The notes: generated from the letters alone by a model not told the origin. A stretch of DNA of 56,601 nucleotides from Paracoccus aerius (GCF_014656455.1 NZ_BNCL01000015.1:39508-96108); one strand, 5' to 3'; shown: positions 16,697 to 26,286, counted from the stretch's first letter. Translations and numbers: made by a program.

Positions 16697-18301
16697 TCAC
16701 ATCCTGAAGACGCCGAAGCGCGTCGGTTCGATGGGCGCGTTCAGGCTGGCGCGCAGCGACAGGGCCAGCACGTCGCGGGTCTTGCGCGGGTCGATGATGC
16801 CGTCGTCCCACAGCCGCGCAGAGGCATAGAGAGGGTGGGATTGGCGGTCGAACATCTCGATCGTGGGGCGCTTGAACTCGGCCTCCTCCTCGGGCGTCCA
16901 GGTGCCGCCCTGACGCTCGATCCCCTCGCGGCGCACGGTGGCCAGCACGCCCGCGGCCTGTTCGCCGCCCATCACGCTGATGCGCGAATTGGGCCAGGTC
17001 CAGAGGAAGCGCGGGGAATAGGCGCGGCCCGCCATGCCATAGTTGCCGGCGCCGAAGCTGCCGCCAACCAGCATGGTGATCTTGGGGACATTTGTCGTCG
17101 CGACCGCCGTCACCATCTTGGCGCCGTGGCGGGCGATGCCTTCGTTTTCGTATTTGCGGCCGACCATGAAGCCGGTGATGTTCTGCAGGAAGACCAGCGG
17201 GATGGACCGCTGGCTGCACAGTTCGATGAAATGCGCCCCCTTCTGCGCCGCTTCCGAGAACAGCACGCCGTTGTTGGCGACGATGCCCACGGGGCAACCC
17301 TCGACATGGGCAAAGCCCGTCACCAGCGTCTCGCCGAAGCGGGCCTTGAATTCGTCGAAGCGCGAGCCGTCCACGACCCGGGCGATCACCTCGCGGATGT
17401 CGTAGGGGGTGCGCAGGTCGGCGGGGACGACGCCCAGGATCTCCTCGGGGTCGAAGGCCGGGGGTTCGGGGGATTGGCACTGGACGCTGTCAGGCATCCG
17501 GCGGTTGAGGTTGCCGATGGCGCGGCGGGCCATCGCCAGGGCGTGGGCGTCATCTTCGGCCAGGTAATCGGCTACGCCGGAAAGGCGGGTATGGACATCG
17601 CCGCCGCCCAGATCCTCGGCGGTCACGACCTCTCCGGTGGCGGCCTTCACCAACGGCGGGCCAGCAAGGAAGATCGTGCCCTGGTTGCGCACGATGATCG
17701 TCACGTCGGACATGGCGGGAACATAGGCGCCGCCTGCCGTGCAGGACCCCATCACCACGGCGATCTGCGGGATACCCTTCGCGCTCATCTGCGCCTGGTT
17801 GAAGAAGATGCGGCCGAAATGGTCGCGGTCGGGAAAGACCTCGTCCTGGTTGGGCAGGTTGGCACCGCCCGAATCGACCAGATAGACGCAGGGCAGATGG
17901 CATTGTTCGGCGATTTCCTGGGCGCGCAGGTGCTTCTTGACCGACAGGGGGTAATAGGTGCCGCCCTTCACCGTCGCGTCATTGGCCACGACCATCACAT
18001 CCTGGCCATGCACCCGTCCTATGCCCGCGATCACGCCCGCGCCGGGGGCCGCGCCGTCATACATGCCATGCGCCGCCGTGGCGCCGATTTCCAGGAACGG
18101 GCTGCCGGCGTCCAGCAGGTTCGCCACCCGCTCGCGCGGGGGCATCTTGCCGCGGCTGGTGTGCCGCTCCATCGCCTTGGGGCCGCCTCCGGCGGCAGCG
18201 GCAAGGGCGGCTTCGCGGGCAACATCCAGCAGCGCCAAATGCGCCTGCCGGTTCAAGCGGAAGGTGTCGGACGTCGTCAAGGCGGATGATTTCAGCTTCA
18301 T
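16697..18301 (-). CDS. mccB: 3-methylcrotonyl-CoA carboxylase, carboxyltransferase beta subunit
   Basis: A 534-residue acyl-CoA carboxyltransferase that accepts the carboxyl group from biotin on MccA. Two crotonase-like halves are visible. The N-half has [38 protein letters not shown] and [15 protein letters not shown]. The C-half has [48 protein letters not shown] and [10 protein letters not shown]. These are specific to methylcrotonyl-CoA rather than propionyl-CoA carboxylases. It is first in the mccB-mccA-GST-mvaB-liuC operon and divergent from ompW. Its promoter must lie in the 131-bp gap that also holds an FNR-like box. Confidence 0.96.
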   Translation of the reverse strand: MKLKSSALTTSDTFRLNRQAHLALLDVAREAALAAAAGGGPKAMERHTSRGKMPPRERVANLLDAGSPFLEIGATAAHGMYDGAAPGAGVIAGIGRVHGQDVMVVANDATVKGGTYYPLSVKKHLRAQEIAEQCHLPCVYLVDSGGANLPNQDEVFPDRDHFGRIFFNQAQMSAKGIPQIAVVMGSCTAGGAYVPAMSDVTIIVRNQGTIFLAGPPLVKAATGEVVTAEDLGGGDVHTRLSGVADYLAEDDAHALAMARRAIGNLNRRMPDSVQCQSPEPPAFDPEEILGVVPADLRTPYDIREVIARVVDGSRFDEFKARFGETLVTGFAHVEGCPVGIVANNGVLFSEAAQKGAHFIELCSQRSIPLVFLQNITGFMVGRKYENEGIARHGAKMVTAVATTNVPKITMLVGGSFGAGNYGMAGRAYSPRFLWTWPNSRISVMGGEQAAGVLATVRREGIERQGGTWTPEEEAEFKRPTIEMFDRQSHPLYASARLWDDGIIDPRKTRDVLALSLRASLNAPIEPTRFGVFRM

Positions 18302-18363
18302 GGGCAGGCTTTCCCAAGAGGGGCGCGGCGCATTGCCGCAGCCGAGCTTGTCTTCACAGCAGT

Positions 18364-18377
18364 TTGATCCAGATCAT
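18364..18377. promoter_or_regulatory. FNR/FnrL-like box between mccB and ompW
   Basis: TTGAT-CCAG-ATCAT matches the FNR-family consensus TTGAT-N4-ATCAA at 9 of 10 positions. It is centred 62.5 bp before the ompW ATG and 69 bp before the mccB start. ompW is an FNR target in E. coli, which supports the call. In this position it could also repress or activate mccB. Confidence 0.6.
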
Positions 18378-18432
18378 GTTTTTGGCAAAGCGCAAGGTTC
18401 ATGCGGCGACCTGTAACCTTTGAAGGAGTCGC

Positions 18433-19044
18433 ATGATGAAAACCTGGTGCCTTGCCGCCGCCATTATTGCCGCCCTGTCCCCGGCGGCTGCCCAGCAGGC
18501 GGGGGACCTGACCATTGGCCTTGGCATCGCCAATGTGAACCCAAAGTCGGACAACGGCGCCTTGGCCAGTGGCGCGGTTCCGATCAGCATCGGTGACAAC
18601 ACCCGCCCGCAAATCACGGCCGAATACTTCATCCGCGACAATATCGGCGTCGAACTGCTGGCCGCGCTGCCCTTCAAGCATTCGATCAAGTCGAACGGGA
18701 CCGAGATCGGCACGGTCAAGCACCTGCCGCCGGTCCTGTCGCTGCAATATCATTTCGACGCCACGCCGCAACTGAAGCCCTTCCTGGGCGTCGGCGTGAA
18801 CTTCACCGGCTTCTTTGACGCGGAATCCAAGGGGTCCTTGGCGGGCAACGAGTTGCGCGTGAAGAACAGTTGGGGCCTGGCTGCCCATGTCGGCACCGAT
18901 TACTGGATCAACGACCGCTCGGCCCTTCGCGCCGATCTGCGCTGGATCGACATCGACGCCGACGTGACCCTGGACGGCGGCGACATCGGCAAAGCCGAGA
19001 TCGACCCGGTCGTCGCGGGCGTCAGCTATGTCATGAAGTTCTGA
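18433..19044 (+). CDS. ompW: OmpW-family outer-membrane protein
   Basis: A 203-residue eight-stranded beta-barrel porin. A Sec signal peptide (about residues 1-21, ending PAAAQ) is followed by alternating amphipathic strands. Family signatures include PQITAEYFIRDNIGVELLAA, LPPVLSLQYHF, KPFLGVGVNFTGF and the C-terminal aromatic Phe that directs barrel insertion (YVMKF). GGAG precedes two adjacent ATG codons; the second has the better spacing but gives nearly the same product. An FNR-like box upstream predicts oxygen-dependent expression. Such porins are thought to pass small hydrophobic molecules. Confidence 0.93.
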   Translation: MMKTWCLAAAIIAALSPAAAQQAGDLTIGLGIANVNPKSDNGALASGAVPISIGDNTRPQITAEYFIRDNIGVELLAALPFKHSIKSNGTEIGTVKHLPPVLSLQYHFDATPQLKPFLGVGVNFTGFFDAESKGSLAGNELRVKNSWGLAAHVGTDYWINDRSALRADLRWIDIDADVTLDGGDIGKAEIDPVVAGVSYVMKF

Positions 19045-19088
19045 CGGCGCGGCGGGGCGTCCCCCGGCGGGGTTGCGGCGCCCCCCCA

Positions 19089-19553
19089 TCATCCGCGCAG
19101 CGCCTTTAATTCCAGCGCGCGCATCGCCGTCATGCTCATCTTGCAGTTGGCGGCCGCGATGGATCGCATGGAGCCGCCGCCGTATCGGTCATACTGGAAG
19201 GCGCATTCCGCATCCCGCCAGGCGATCCAGGCCCGCTGCGCCGCAAGCAGGCTGGCGGCGGCGGTTTCGTCATCGGCAAAAGCCGCACGTGTTTCCCCGT
19301 ATTCGCGGTTCAGCGCCTCGTCCCAGGCGGCGTGTTCGGCCATTGCACATTGCACGATGCCGATGGTGGTGTCGCCGCCGGGCGCCTGCTGGCATTGCTG
19401 CGAGGCCGCACCGATGCAGGCCGGCGTCAATTCGCCCGGCGGAGTGTTGGCCATGCAGGCCTCGACCACCGAAAGATCCACGGACAGGTCTGCCGGTTCC
19501 TGCGCCAGGGACGGCGCAGCGGAAAGCGCCAAGGCCAGCAGGATCCGCATCAT
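19089..19553 (-). CDS. LprI-like (DUF1311) periplasmic protein
   Basis: A 154-residue exported protein with a signal peptide ([18 protein letters not shown]). The mature part has six or more cysteines and the LprI/DUF1311 pattern: Cxxx[35 protein letters not shown], and a terminal C-x-M region. Related proteins include the mycobacterial lysozyme inhibitor LprI, but most members have no known function. Its ATG overlaps the ivd TGA (ATGA at 19550-19553), so it is translationally coupled to a leucine-catabolic gene, an odd pairing. Confidence 0.8.
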   Translation of the reverse strand: MMRILLALALSAAPSLAQEPADLSVDLSVVEACMANTPPGELTPACIGAASQQCQQAPGGDTTIGIVQCAMAEHAAWDEALNREYGETRAAFADDETAAASLLAAQRAWIAWRDAECAFQYDRYGGGSMRSIAAANCKMSMTAMRALELKALRG

Positions 19554-20710
19554 GCCAGGCTCATCAGTTCGCGGCCGATCAGCATCCGGCGGATTTCGCT
19601 GGTGCCCGCGCCGATCTCCATCAGCTTGGCATCGCGGAACAGGCGGCTGACCACGCTGTCGTTCAGGAACCCGGCCCCGCCAAGCGCCTGCACGGCCTGA
19701 TGCGCCTGCACCATCGCCTGTTCGCTGGCATAAAGCACCGCGCCCGCCGCGTCCTGGCGCGTCACCTTGCCGGCATCGCAGGCGCGGGCGACTTCGTAGA
19801 CATAGGCACGGGCGGTGTTCAGCGCGACATACATGTCGGCGATCTTGCCCTGCATCAATTGGAACGACCCGATGGGCTGGCCGAACTGCTTGCGGTCGCG
19901 GACATAGGGCATCACCTCGTCCAGGCAGGCCGCCATGATGCCGGTGCCGATGCCCGACAGCACCAGCCGTTCGTAGTCCAGGCCCGACATCAGCACGCGG
20001 ACGCCGCGACCTTCCTCGCCCAGGACATTCTCGAAGGGGATCTCGCAATTCTCGAAGATCAGTTCGCCCGTGTTCGACCCGCGCATCCCCAGCTTGTCGA
20101 AATGCGGAGAGGTGCTGAAACCCGCCATGCCGCGTTCGACGATGAAGGCGGTGATGCCCTTGGACCCCGCATCAGGGTCGGTCTTGGCATAAACGACCAG
20201 GGTCTGGGCGTCGGGGGCGTTGGTGATCCAGTATTTGCTGCCGTTCAGGACATAGCGGTCGTTCTTCTTTTCCGCCCGCAGCTTCATCGACACCACGTCG
20301 CTGCCCGCGCCTTCCTCGGACATGGCAAGCGCGCCCACGGCCTTGCCGGAACACAGGTCGGGCAGGTATTTCGCACGCTGTTCGTCCGTGCCGTTCAGCT
20401 TGATCTGGTTCACGCAAAGGTTCGAATGCGCGCCATAGGACAGGCTGATGCTGGCGGATGCGCGGGCAATCTCTTCGGTCGCGATGACATGGGCCAGATA
20501 GCCCATGCCCGCGCCGCCGAACTCCTCGGGGACGGTGATACCCAGCAAGCCCAATTCGCCCATCTCGGTCCAGAGATCGTTCGGAAAGGTGTTGGTCCGA
20601 TCCACTTCGGAGGCGATGGGCTTCACGCGTTCCTGCGCCCAGCGATGAACCATATCGCGCAGTGCGTTCACATCCTCGCCCAGATCGAATTCCATACCCC
20701 GCGTGAACAT
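19550..20710 (-). CDS. ivd: Isovaleryl-CoA dehydrogenase
   Basis: Oxidises isovaleryl-CoA to 3-methylcrotonyl-CoA with FAD, passing electrons to ETF; the first dedicated step of leucine breakdown. The 386-residue acyl-CoA dehydrogenase shows [15 protein letters not shown], characteristic of isovaleryl-CoA dehydrogenases, plus [33 protein letters not shown] and a [21 protein letters not shown]-terminal region. Start 20710 has GGAGGGG in front; the frame extending to 20746 crosses a palindromic operator. It is separated from the mcc operon by LprI and ompW and probably has its own promoter. Confidence 0.95.
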   Translation of the reverse strand: MFTRGMEFDLGEDVNALRDMVHRWAQERVKPIASEVDRTNTFPNDLWTEMGELGLLGITVPEEFGGAGMGYLAHVIATEEIARASASISLSYGAHSNLCVNQIKLNGTDEQRAKYLPDLCSGKAVGALAMSEEGAGSDVVSMKLRAEKKNDRYVLNGSKYWITNAPDAQTLVVYAKTDPDAGSKGITAFIVERGMAGFSTSPHFDKLGMRGSNTGELIFENCEIPFENVLGEEGRGVRVLMSGLDYERLVLSGIGTGIMAACLDEVMPYVRDRKQFGQPIGSFQLMQGKIADMYVALNTARAYVYEVARACDAGKVTRQDAAGAVLYASEQAMVQAHQAVQALGGAGFLNDSVVSRLFRDAKLMEIGAGTSEIRRMLIGRELMSLA

Positions 20711-20731
20711 CCGCACCCCTCCTCCGGTTAT

Positions 20732-20745
20732 TGAACGACCGTTCA
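20732..20745. promoter_or_regulatory. Palindromic operator upstream of ivd (TetR-type)
   Basis: TGAACG-AC-CGTTCA is a perfect 6+6 inverted repeat 22 bp before the ivd ATG, next to an AT-rich segment (TTTATTCTATAGAT) that could hold the -10. This form is typical of TetR-family operators. It sits where a bound protein would block transcription. No copy precedes mccB. Confidence 0.55.
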
Positions 20746-20826
20746 TTTATTCTATAGATGCGCGACCCCCCGGCCGTCAAGGCGGAGCCTGCGCCCGAAC
20801 GCAGGGCTGGTCAACATCGGCGGGGA

Positions 20827-21606
20827 TCAGCGTGCCTCGGTCACGATGACGGTCTGGGTCAGAAGCTCGGTGCCGGTGAAGGTCGTCAGGAAAGCCACGT
20901 CCACGGCGTCCCGGCCAACCGCGATCAATGCCATTTCGTCCGCGGTGGCCATTCCGGTCGGGTCGATCAGGTGCCAGGCACCGTCCAGGTGGACCTCGGC
21001 CACCGCATGGAAATCGGGGGGATCGACCCGCGGGGCAAAGACGCTGGCGATCCGCGCGGGGATCTGGGCCGCGCGGCACAAGGCCACCATCAGGTGGGCG
21101 TAGTCGCGGCATACTCCGCGCCGCTCGATGAAGGTGTCGGCGGCGCTGGTGTTGGCATCGCTGCTGCCCGCGACATAGTCCAGCCGCTGCTCGATCCAGT
21201 CGCGGATCGCCAGAACCTTTGCGCCACCCTCGTAATCGCCGAAGCGCTGGCCCACGAAGGGAACAAAGCGTTCGGCCTGACAATAGCGCGAGGGCAGAAG
21301 ATAGCGCAGGGCATCGCCCGACATCTCGTCCACCTCAAGGGCCGACATCCGGTCAAGCAGCGGGCGCGGCCGGGTGACGACGACATCGGCCGAATAGCGG
21401 CAGCGCAACTCGTCGGCGGTGCGGATGATGATCTTCTCGCCGATCCCCTCCTCGCCGGGAACACGGGCGAAATGTTCCACCTGACCTAAGTCGATGCTGG
21501 CATTGCTGATGTTCTGCCCGAAGGCCCCGGCAGCCTCGACCGCCAGGATGGCAGGCCCGGGCGTCAGGACCTTGTAGTGAAGGTCAACCTCGATCTTGAT
21601 CCGCAT
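20827..21606 (-). CDS. Transglutaminase-like cysteine protein
   Basis: A 259-residue protein. The N-terminal half is a beta-rich bacterial transglutaminase-like N-domain. The catalytic domain has the full triad: Cys166 in RRGVCRDYAHL, His in DFHAVAEVHL and Asp in HLIDPTGMA. Family members of this size act as peptidases or amidases, often with ATP-grasp/alpha-E partners; none is nearby. No signal peptide is seen. It reads in the same direction as ivd and tex but with gaps of 116 and 72 bp. Function unknown. Confidence 0.85.
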   Translation of the reverse strand: MRIKIEVDLHYKVLTPGPAILAVEAAGAFGQNISNASIDLGQVEHFARVPGEEGIGEKIIIRTADELRCRYSADVVVTRPRPLLDRMSALEVDEMSGDALRYLLPSRYCQAERFVPFVGQRFGDYEGGAKVLAIRDWIEQRLDYVAGSSDANTSAADTFIERRGVCRDYAHLMVALCRAAQIPARIASVFAPRVDPPDFHAVAEVHLDGAWHLIDPTGMATADEMALIAVGRDAVDVAFLTTFTGTELLTQTVIVTEAR

Positions 21607-21678
21607 ATTTGCCTGCCCGTTGGTGACGGCAGGAAACGGCGCACGGGCAACATCGGATCCCCGGTCCCGGAAAGATCC

Positions 21679-23967
21679 TCACTTTCGACCCAAGGCCGCA
21701 GCCAGGGCATCCCCGAAACCGCCCTGTTCGCCTGATTTCGCGGCAGTCGTCACGGGTTTCGCCCCCGGCTTTCCCTGCGACCTGGATGCGGGCCTTGCGG
21801 CATCGGCATCGGTCCGCATCGTCAGGCCGATGCGCTTGCGGGGCACGTCCACCTCGGTCACGCGGACGCGGACCACGTCGCCGACCTTCACCACCTCGTT
21901 GGGATCCTTGACGAAGCGATTGGCAAGCTGGCTGACATGGACCAGCCCGTCCTGGTGCACGCCGATGTCCACGAAGGCGCCGAAGGCCGCAACATTGGTG
22001 ACAGTGCCTTCCAGGGTCATGCCGGGCTTGAGGTCGGTAATTTCGTTCACCCCTTCGGCGAAGCTGGCGGTGACAAAGCCGGGTCGCGGGTCGCGGCCGG
22101 GCTTTTCCAGTTCGGACAGGATGTCGCGGATGGTGGGCAGGCCGAAGTGGTCGTCCACGAACTGCTCGGCCCGGATGGATTTCAGCGCTGCCCCGTCGCC
22201 CATGATCGCGCGGATGTCGCGGCCGCAAGCGGCCACGATCCTGCGGGCGACTCCGTAAGCCTCGGGGTGGACGGCGGATGCGTCCAAGGGTTCCTTGCCG
22301 TCGCGGATGCGCAGAAAGCCCGCGCATTGCTCAAAGGCGCGCGGCCCAAGGCCCGCGACCTTCTTCAGCGCCGCGCGGGACGGGAAGGCACCGTTTGCGT
22401 CCCGCCAGGCGACGATGTTCTGCGCCAGGGACGGTCCCAGTCCCGCGACATGGGCCAGCAGCGGGGCCGAGGCCGTGTTCAGGTCCACGCCCACGGCGTT
22501 CACCGCATCCTCGACCACGGCTTCCAGCGTTTTTGCAAGCTGCCGCTGGTCCACATCGTGCTGGTATTGACCCACGCCGATCGATTCGGGCGGCACCTTG
22601 ACCAGTTCGGCCAGCGGATCCTGCAGGCGCCGGGCGATCGACACCGCGCCGCGCAGCGACACGTCAAGCTGCGGAAACTCCCTCGCGGCCAGTTCGGACG
22701 CGGAATAGACCGAGGCGCCCGCCTCGGACACGATCACCTTGGTCGGCGCCTTCACGCCCTTGGGCAGGCGCTTCAGCACCTCGGCCACAAGGCGCTCGGT
22801 CTCTCGGCTGGCGGTGCCGTTGCCGATGGCGATCAGGTCCGTGCCGTGTTTGGCGATCAGCGCCAGAAGCGTCGCTTCCGCGCCGCGCAGGTCGTTCTTC
22901 GGCTGGAAGGGATAGATCGTCGCGGTGTCCAGCAGCTTGCCGGTCGCGTCCACGACCGCGATCTTGCAGCCGGTACGGATGCCGGGGTCGATGCCCAGCG
23001 TCACCCGTGCCCCGGCGGGTGCTGCAAGCAGCAGGTCGCGCAGGTTGCGGCCGAAGACCCGGATCGCCTCGTCATGCGCCCGTTTGCGCAGCTCGGTCAT
23101 CAGGTCGATATACATCGTGTTCGACAGCCGCACCCGCCAGGTCCAGCCCGCCACCTGCCGCAGCCATTGATCGCCCGGCGCACTGCCCCGGATGCCGATG
23201 GCCTGTGCCACGATGCCTTCGGCCCGCTGGGCGCCGGTTTCGGGATCGGGCGCGATGTCGATGGTGACGACTTCCTCCTTCGCCGCGCGCAGGATCGCCA
23301 GCGCCCGGTGCGAGGGGATGGCCGACCATTTTTCCCGATGGTCGAAATAGTCGCTGAACTTGGCCCCCGCCTGTTCCTTGCCGGCGATCAGCTTGGCAGC
23401 GATAAAGGCCTCGGCCCGCATGAAGTCGCGCAAGGCGCCCAGCAGCGCGGCGTTTTCCGACAGTTCCTCGACCAGGATGTCGCGCGCGCCGTCCAACGCG
23501 GCCTTCACGTCCGCCACCGGCCCGGTCACATAGCCCGTGGCAAGCGCCGCCGGGTCGGCAGCGCGGTCGCCCTGGATCGCGCGCAGCAGCGGCTCCAGCC
23601 CGTTTTCCCGCGCGATCATGGCCTTGGTGCGCCGCTTGGGCTTGAAGGGCAGGTAGATGTCCTCAAGCGCGGATTTCGTCTCGGCCCCGGCGATGGCGCG
23701 GGCCAGGTCGTCGGTCAGCTTGCCCTGATCCTTGATCGACCCGAGGATCGAGGCCCTGCGCGCCTCGAGGTCGCGCAGATAGGCCAGTCGCTCGGCCAGG
23801 GTCCGCAGCTGCGTGTCGTCCAGCCCTCCGGTCACCTCCTTGCGATAGCGCGCCACGAAGGGCACCGTCGCGCCGCCGTCCAGCAGATCGGCCGCTGCCG
23901 TGACCTGGGCGGGGTTGGCGTTGATCTCGGTCGCGATGGTGCGGGCGATGCGGGCGGCTGTGTCCAT
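21679..23967 (-). CDS. tex: Tex family RNA-binding transcription accessory protein
   Basis: A 762-residue cytoplasmic protein with the Tex order of domains: a helical N-domain (TVPFVARYRKEVTGGLDD; EDIYLPFKPKRRTKA), a YqgF/RNase H-like fold (GIDPGIRTGCKIAVVD), helix-hairpin-helix repeats (LNTASAPLLAHVAGLGPSLA; KVAGLGPRAFEQCAGFLRI) and a C-terminal S1 RNA-binding domain (GTVTNVAAFGAFVDIGVHQDGLVHVS). Tex interacts with transcribing RNA polymerase and RNA and is linked to expression of toxins and surface factors. The C-terminal tail is Lys/Ala-rich. GGAGG precedes the ATG. Confidence 0.95.
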   Translation of the reverse strand: MDTAARIARTIATEINANPAQVTAAADLLDGGATVPFVARYRKEVTGGLDDTQLRTLAERLAYLRDLEARRASILGSIKDQGKLTDDLARAIAGAETKSALEDIYLPFKPKRRTKAMIARENGLEPLLRAIQGDRAADPAALATGYVTGPVADVKAALDGARDILVEELSENAALLGALRDFMRAEAFIAAKLIAGKEQAGAKFSDYFDHREKWSAIPSHRALAILRAAKEEVVTIDIAPDPETGAQRAEGIVAQAIGIRGSAPGDQWLRQVAGWTWRVRLSNTMYIDLMTELRKRAHDEAIRVFGRNLRDLLLAAPAGARVTLGIDPGIRTGCKIAVVDATGKLLDTATIYPFQPKNDLRGAEATLLALIAKHGTDLIAIGNGTASRETERLVAEVLKRLPKGVKAPTKVIVSEAGASVYSASELAAREFPQLDVSLRGAVSIARRLQDPLAELVKVPPESIGVGQYQHDVDQRQLAKTLEAVVEDAVNAVGVDLNTASAPLLAHVAGLGPSLAQNIVAWRDANGAFPSRAALKKVAGLGPRAFEQCAGFLRIRDGKEPLDASAVHPEAYGVARRIVAACGRDIRAIMGDGAALKSIRAEQFVDDHFGLPTIRDILSELEKPGRDPRPGFVTASFAEGVNEITDLKPGMTLEGTVTNVAAFGAFVDIGVHQDGLVHVSQLANRFVKDPNEVVKVGDVVRVRVTEVDVPRKRIGLTMRTDADAARPASRSQGKPGAKPVTTAAKSGEQGGFGDALAAALGRK

Positions 23968-24102
23968 GGGATCCTCCGGAAACGGAAGCAGGTTCTAACC
24001 GGCCAAGGCGCGCAGGCCAAGGCTGTCATGCAAAAGCAGGATGTTGACACCGGCCTTGCCCATACACAGTTGCAGACGACGCAAGAATTGAAAGGAGCTT
24101 TC

Positions 24103-25161
24103 ATGCCAACGCTTTTCGATCCCCTCCAGATCGGGCCGCTGACCCTTCGCAACCGCATCGTCATGGCACCCCTGACCCGCGCCCGCGCCGGGGAGAAACG
24201 GGTGCCGAACGCCATGATGGCCGAGTATTATGCGCAGCGCGCCGGGGCCGGGCTGATCCTGTCGGAAGCGACCAGCGTGACGCCGATGGGCGTGGGCTAT
24301 GCCGACACGCCGGGCATCTGGAACGACGAACAAGTCGAGGGCTGGAAGCAGGTCACCAAGGCCGTCCATGACGCGGGGGGGCTGATCTTCCTGCAATTGT
24401 GGCACGTGGGCCGTATCTCGGATCCGCTGTTCCTGGACGGCCAACTGCCGGTCGCGCCAAGTGCGATCAAGCCTGCGGGCCATGTCAGCCTGGTCCGCCC
24501 GATGAAGGACTACGAGACGCCCCGCGCCCTTGAAACCGCCGAGATCGCGGAGATTGTCGACGCCTATCGCCAGGGCGCCCAGAACGCCAAGCGCGCAGGC
24601 TTCGACGGGGTCGAGATCCACGCGGCCAACGGCTATCTGATCGACCAGTTCCTGCAGGACAGCACCAACCGCCGCACCGACCAGTATGGCGGCCCGATCG
24701 AGAACCGCGCCCGCTTCCTGACCGAGGTCGTGGATGCCGTCACCGCCGTCTGGGGCGCCGACCGCGTGGGCCTGCACCTGTCCCCGCGCGGCGACAACCA
24801 CGACATGGGCGACAGCGATCCCAAGGCGCTGTTCACATATGTCGCGCGTCAGATGAAGCAGCGCGGCCTGGCCTTCATCTGCCTGCGCGAATACCTGGGT
24901 GCAGACAGCCTGATGGACGACATCAAGGCAGCCTTCGGCGGCGTCGTCATTGCCAATGAAAAGCTGACCCGCGACAGCGCCAGCGACCTGGTGCAATCGG
25001 GCCGCGCCGACGCAGCGGCCTTCGGCAAGGACTTCATCGCCACGCCCGACCTGCCCCGCCGCTTTGCCCAGGATCTGTCGCTGAACCAGCAGGATCCCTC
25101 GACCTTCTACGGCAGCGGGCCGAAAGGCTATGTCGACTACCCGGTCGCCGAGGAAGTCTGA
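24103..25161 (+). CDS. Old Yellow Enzyme family ene-reductase (NemA-like)
   Basis: A 352-residue FMN-dependent oxidoreductase that reduces activated C=C bonds (enones, nitro compounds, maleimides) with NAD(P)H. The TIM barrel begins LFDPLQIGPLTLRNRIVMAPLTR; EIHAANGYLIDQFLQ contains the His/Asn pair that binds the substrate oxygen, and NRRTDQYGG the conserved Tyr region. Length and motifs fit NemA/YqjM-type alkene reductases of the classical branch. AAAGGAG lies 6 nt before the ATG. It stands alone and ends at a bidirectional terminator. Confidence 0.92.
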   Translation: MPTLFDPLQIGPLTLRNRIVMAPLTRARAGEKRVPNAMMAEYYAQRAGAGLILSEATSVTPMGVGYADTPGIWNDEQVEGWKQVTKAVHDAGGLIFLQLWHVGRISDPLFLDGQLPVAPSAIKPAGHVSLVRPMKDYETPRALETAEIAEIVDAYRQGAQNAKRAGFDGVEIHAANGYLIDQFLQDSTNRRTDQYGGPIENRARFLTEVVDAVTAVWGADRVGLHLSPRGDNHDMGDSDPKALFTYVARQMKQRGLAFICLREYLGADSLMDDIKAAFGGVVIANEKLTRDSASDLVQSGRADAAAFGKDFIATPDLPRRFAQDLSLNQQDPSTFYGSGPKGYVDYPVAEEV

Positions 25162-25166
25162 TCGCG

Positions 25167-25197
25167 AAAAAAGGCGGGCCGTTGCGGGCCCGCCTTT
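25167..25197. terminator. Bidirectional intrinsic terminator
   Basis: An 11-bp stem (AAAGGCGGGCC at 25170-25180 with GGCCCGCCTTT at 25187-25197, loop GTTGCG) lies between the convergent ene-reductase and cobS stops. An A6 run on the left gives a clean U-tract for the minus-strand transcript; TTTCCTT gives a weaker one for the plus strand. Confidence 0.85.
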
Positions 25198-25214
25198 CCT
25201 TCAGGGTGCCGGCT

Positions 25215-26189
25215 TCACTTGGCCCGGGCGGCGGCGCTTTCGGGCAGTTCCTCGTCGAACAGGCGCTGATAGAACTCGGCCACGGTCTGGCGTTCCAGCT
25301 CGTCGCACTTGTTGAGGAAGGTCAGCCGGAAGGCATAGCCGATGTTGTTGCCGAAGATGCGGGCGTTCTGCGCCCAGGCAATCACCGTGCGCGGCGACAT
25401 GACGGTGGACAGGTCGCCCTGCATGAAGGCCGTGCGCGTCAGATCCGCCAGCGTCACCATCTGCCCAATGATCTTGCGGCCTTTTTCCGTGTTGTAGGTC
25501 GGGTTCTTGGCCAGCACGATCGCGGCCTCGGCGTCGTGGGACAGGTAGTTCAGCGTCGAGACCAGCGACCAGCGGTCCATCTGGCCCTGGTTGATCTGCT
25601 GGGTGCCGTGGTAAAGCCCCGTCGTGTCGCCGAGGCCCACGGTGTTCGCGGTCGCGAACAGGCGGAAGCAGGGATGCGGGGTGATCACCTCGTTCTGGTC
25701 CAGCAGCGTCAGCTTGCCGTCGGTTTCCAGAACCCGCTGGATCACGAACATCACGTCCGCGCGACCCGCGTCGTATTCGTCGAAGACGATGGCGGTGGGG
25801 TTGCGCAGCGCCCAGGGAAGGATGCCTTCGTGGAAGACCGTCACCTGCTTGCCGTCTACCAGCTTGATCGCGTCCTTGCCGATCAGGTCGATCCGGCTGA
25901 CATGGCTGTCCAGGTTGACCCGCACGCAGGGCCAGTTCAGCCGCGCGGCAACCTGTTCGATATGCGTGGACTTTCCGGTGCCGTGATAGCCCTGGATCAT
26001 CACCCTGCGGTTATAGGCAAAGCCTGCCAGAATCGCCATCGTGGTGTCGGGATCGAACTTGTAGGTGCTGTCGATCTCGGGCACGCGGTCGGTCCGTTCG
26101 GCGAAGCCCTTGACCTTCATGTCGCTGTCCAGACCGAACACCTCGCGCAGGTCGATCTCTTCGGTGGGTTTGACGTTCGTGTCCAGCAT
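25215..26189 (-). CDS. cobS: Cobaltochelatase subunit CobS
   Basis: An AAA+ ATPase of 324 residues that with CobT drives CobN to insert cobalt into hydrogenobyrinate a,c-diamide in aerobic B12 synthesis. Walker A is GYHGTGKST (67-75) and Walker B is [34 protein letters not shown], with its sensor and cobS-specific residues, separates it from generic MoxR proteins. ATG 26189 follows AGGAAAGGG. Its usual partner cobT is absent: the next gene in that direction is the convergent ene-reductase. It is divergent from the sigma-like gene with 124 bp between. Confidence 0.93.
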   Translation of the reverse strand: MLDTNVKPTEEIDLREVFGLDSDMKVKGFAERTDRVPEIDSTYKFDPDTTMAILAGFAYNRRVMIQGYHGTGKSTHIEQVAARLNWPCVRVNLDSHVSRIDLIGKDAIKLVDGKQVTVFHEGILPWALRNPTAIVFDEYDAGRADVMFVIQRVLETDGKLTLLDQNEVITPHPCFRLFATANTVGLGDTTGLYHGTQQINQGQMDRWSLVSTLNYLSHDAEAAIVLAKNPTYNTEKGRKIIGQMVTLADLTRTAFMQGDLSTVMSPRTVIAWAQNARIFGNNIGYAFRLTFLNKCDELERQTVAEFYQRLFDEELPESAAARAK

Positions 26190-26242
26190 CACGGGCCCTT
26201 TCCTCGCATCGCCCGCCTTGATCGCGCATAAGTCCGCCACGT

Positions 26243-26286
26243 GCAAGCCGGGCTTGCGTTGACGGGCGCGGGGCGGCTGCTAAGTT
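26243..26286 (+). promoter_or_regulatory. Palindrome and candidate promoter before the sigma/anti-sigma-like gene
   Basis: GCAAGCCGGGCTTGC (26243-26257) is a 7+7 inverted repeat directly upstream of TTGACG (26259-26264), a five-of-six match to the -35 consensus. A weak TAAGTT (26281-26286) lies 16 bp further on. The palindrome could be an operator controlling this gene, the divergent cobS, or both. Confidence 0.35.

Noticed and set aside
21937..24102. Very long plus-strand open frame opposite tex, in frame with the ene-reductase gene
   Set aside because: It is the mirror of tex codons in GC-rich DNA; the protein has no family motif until the real ene-reductase start at 24103.
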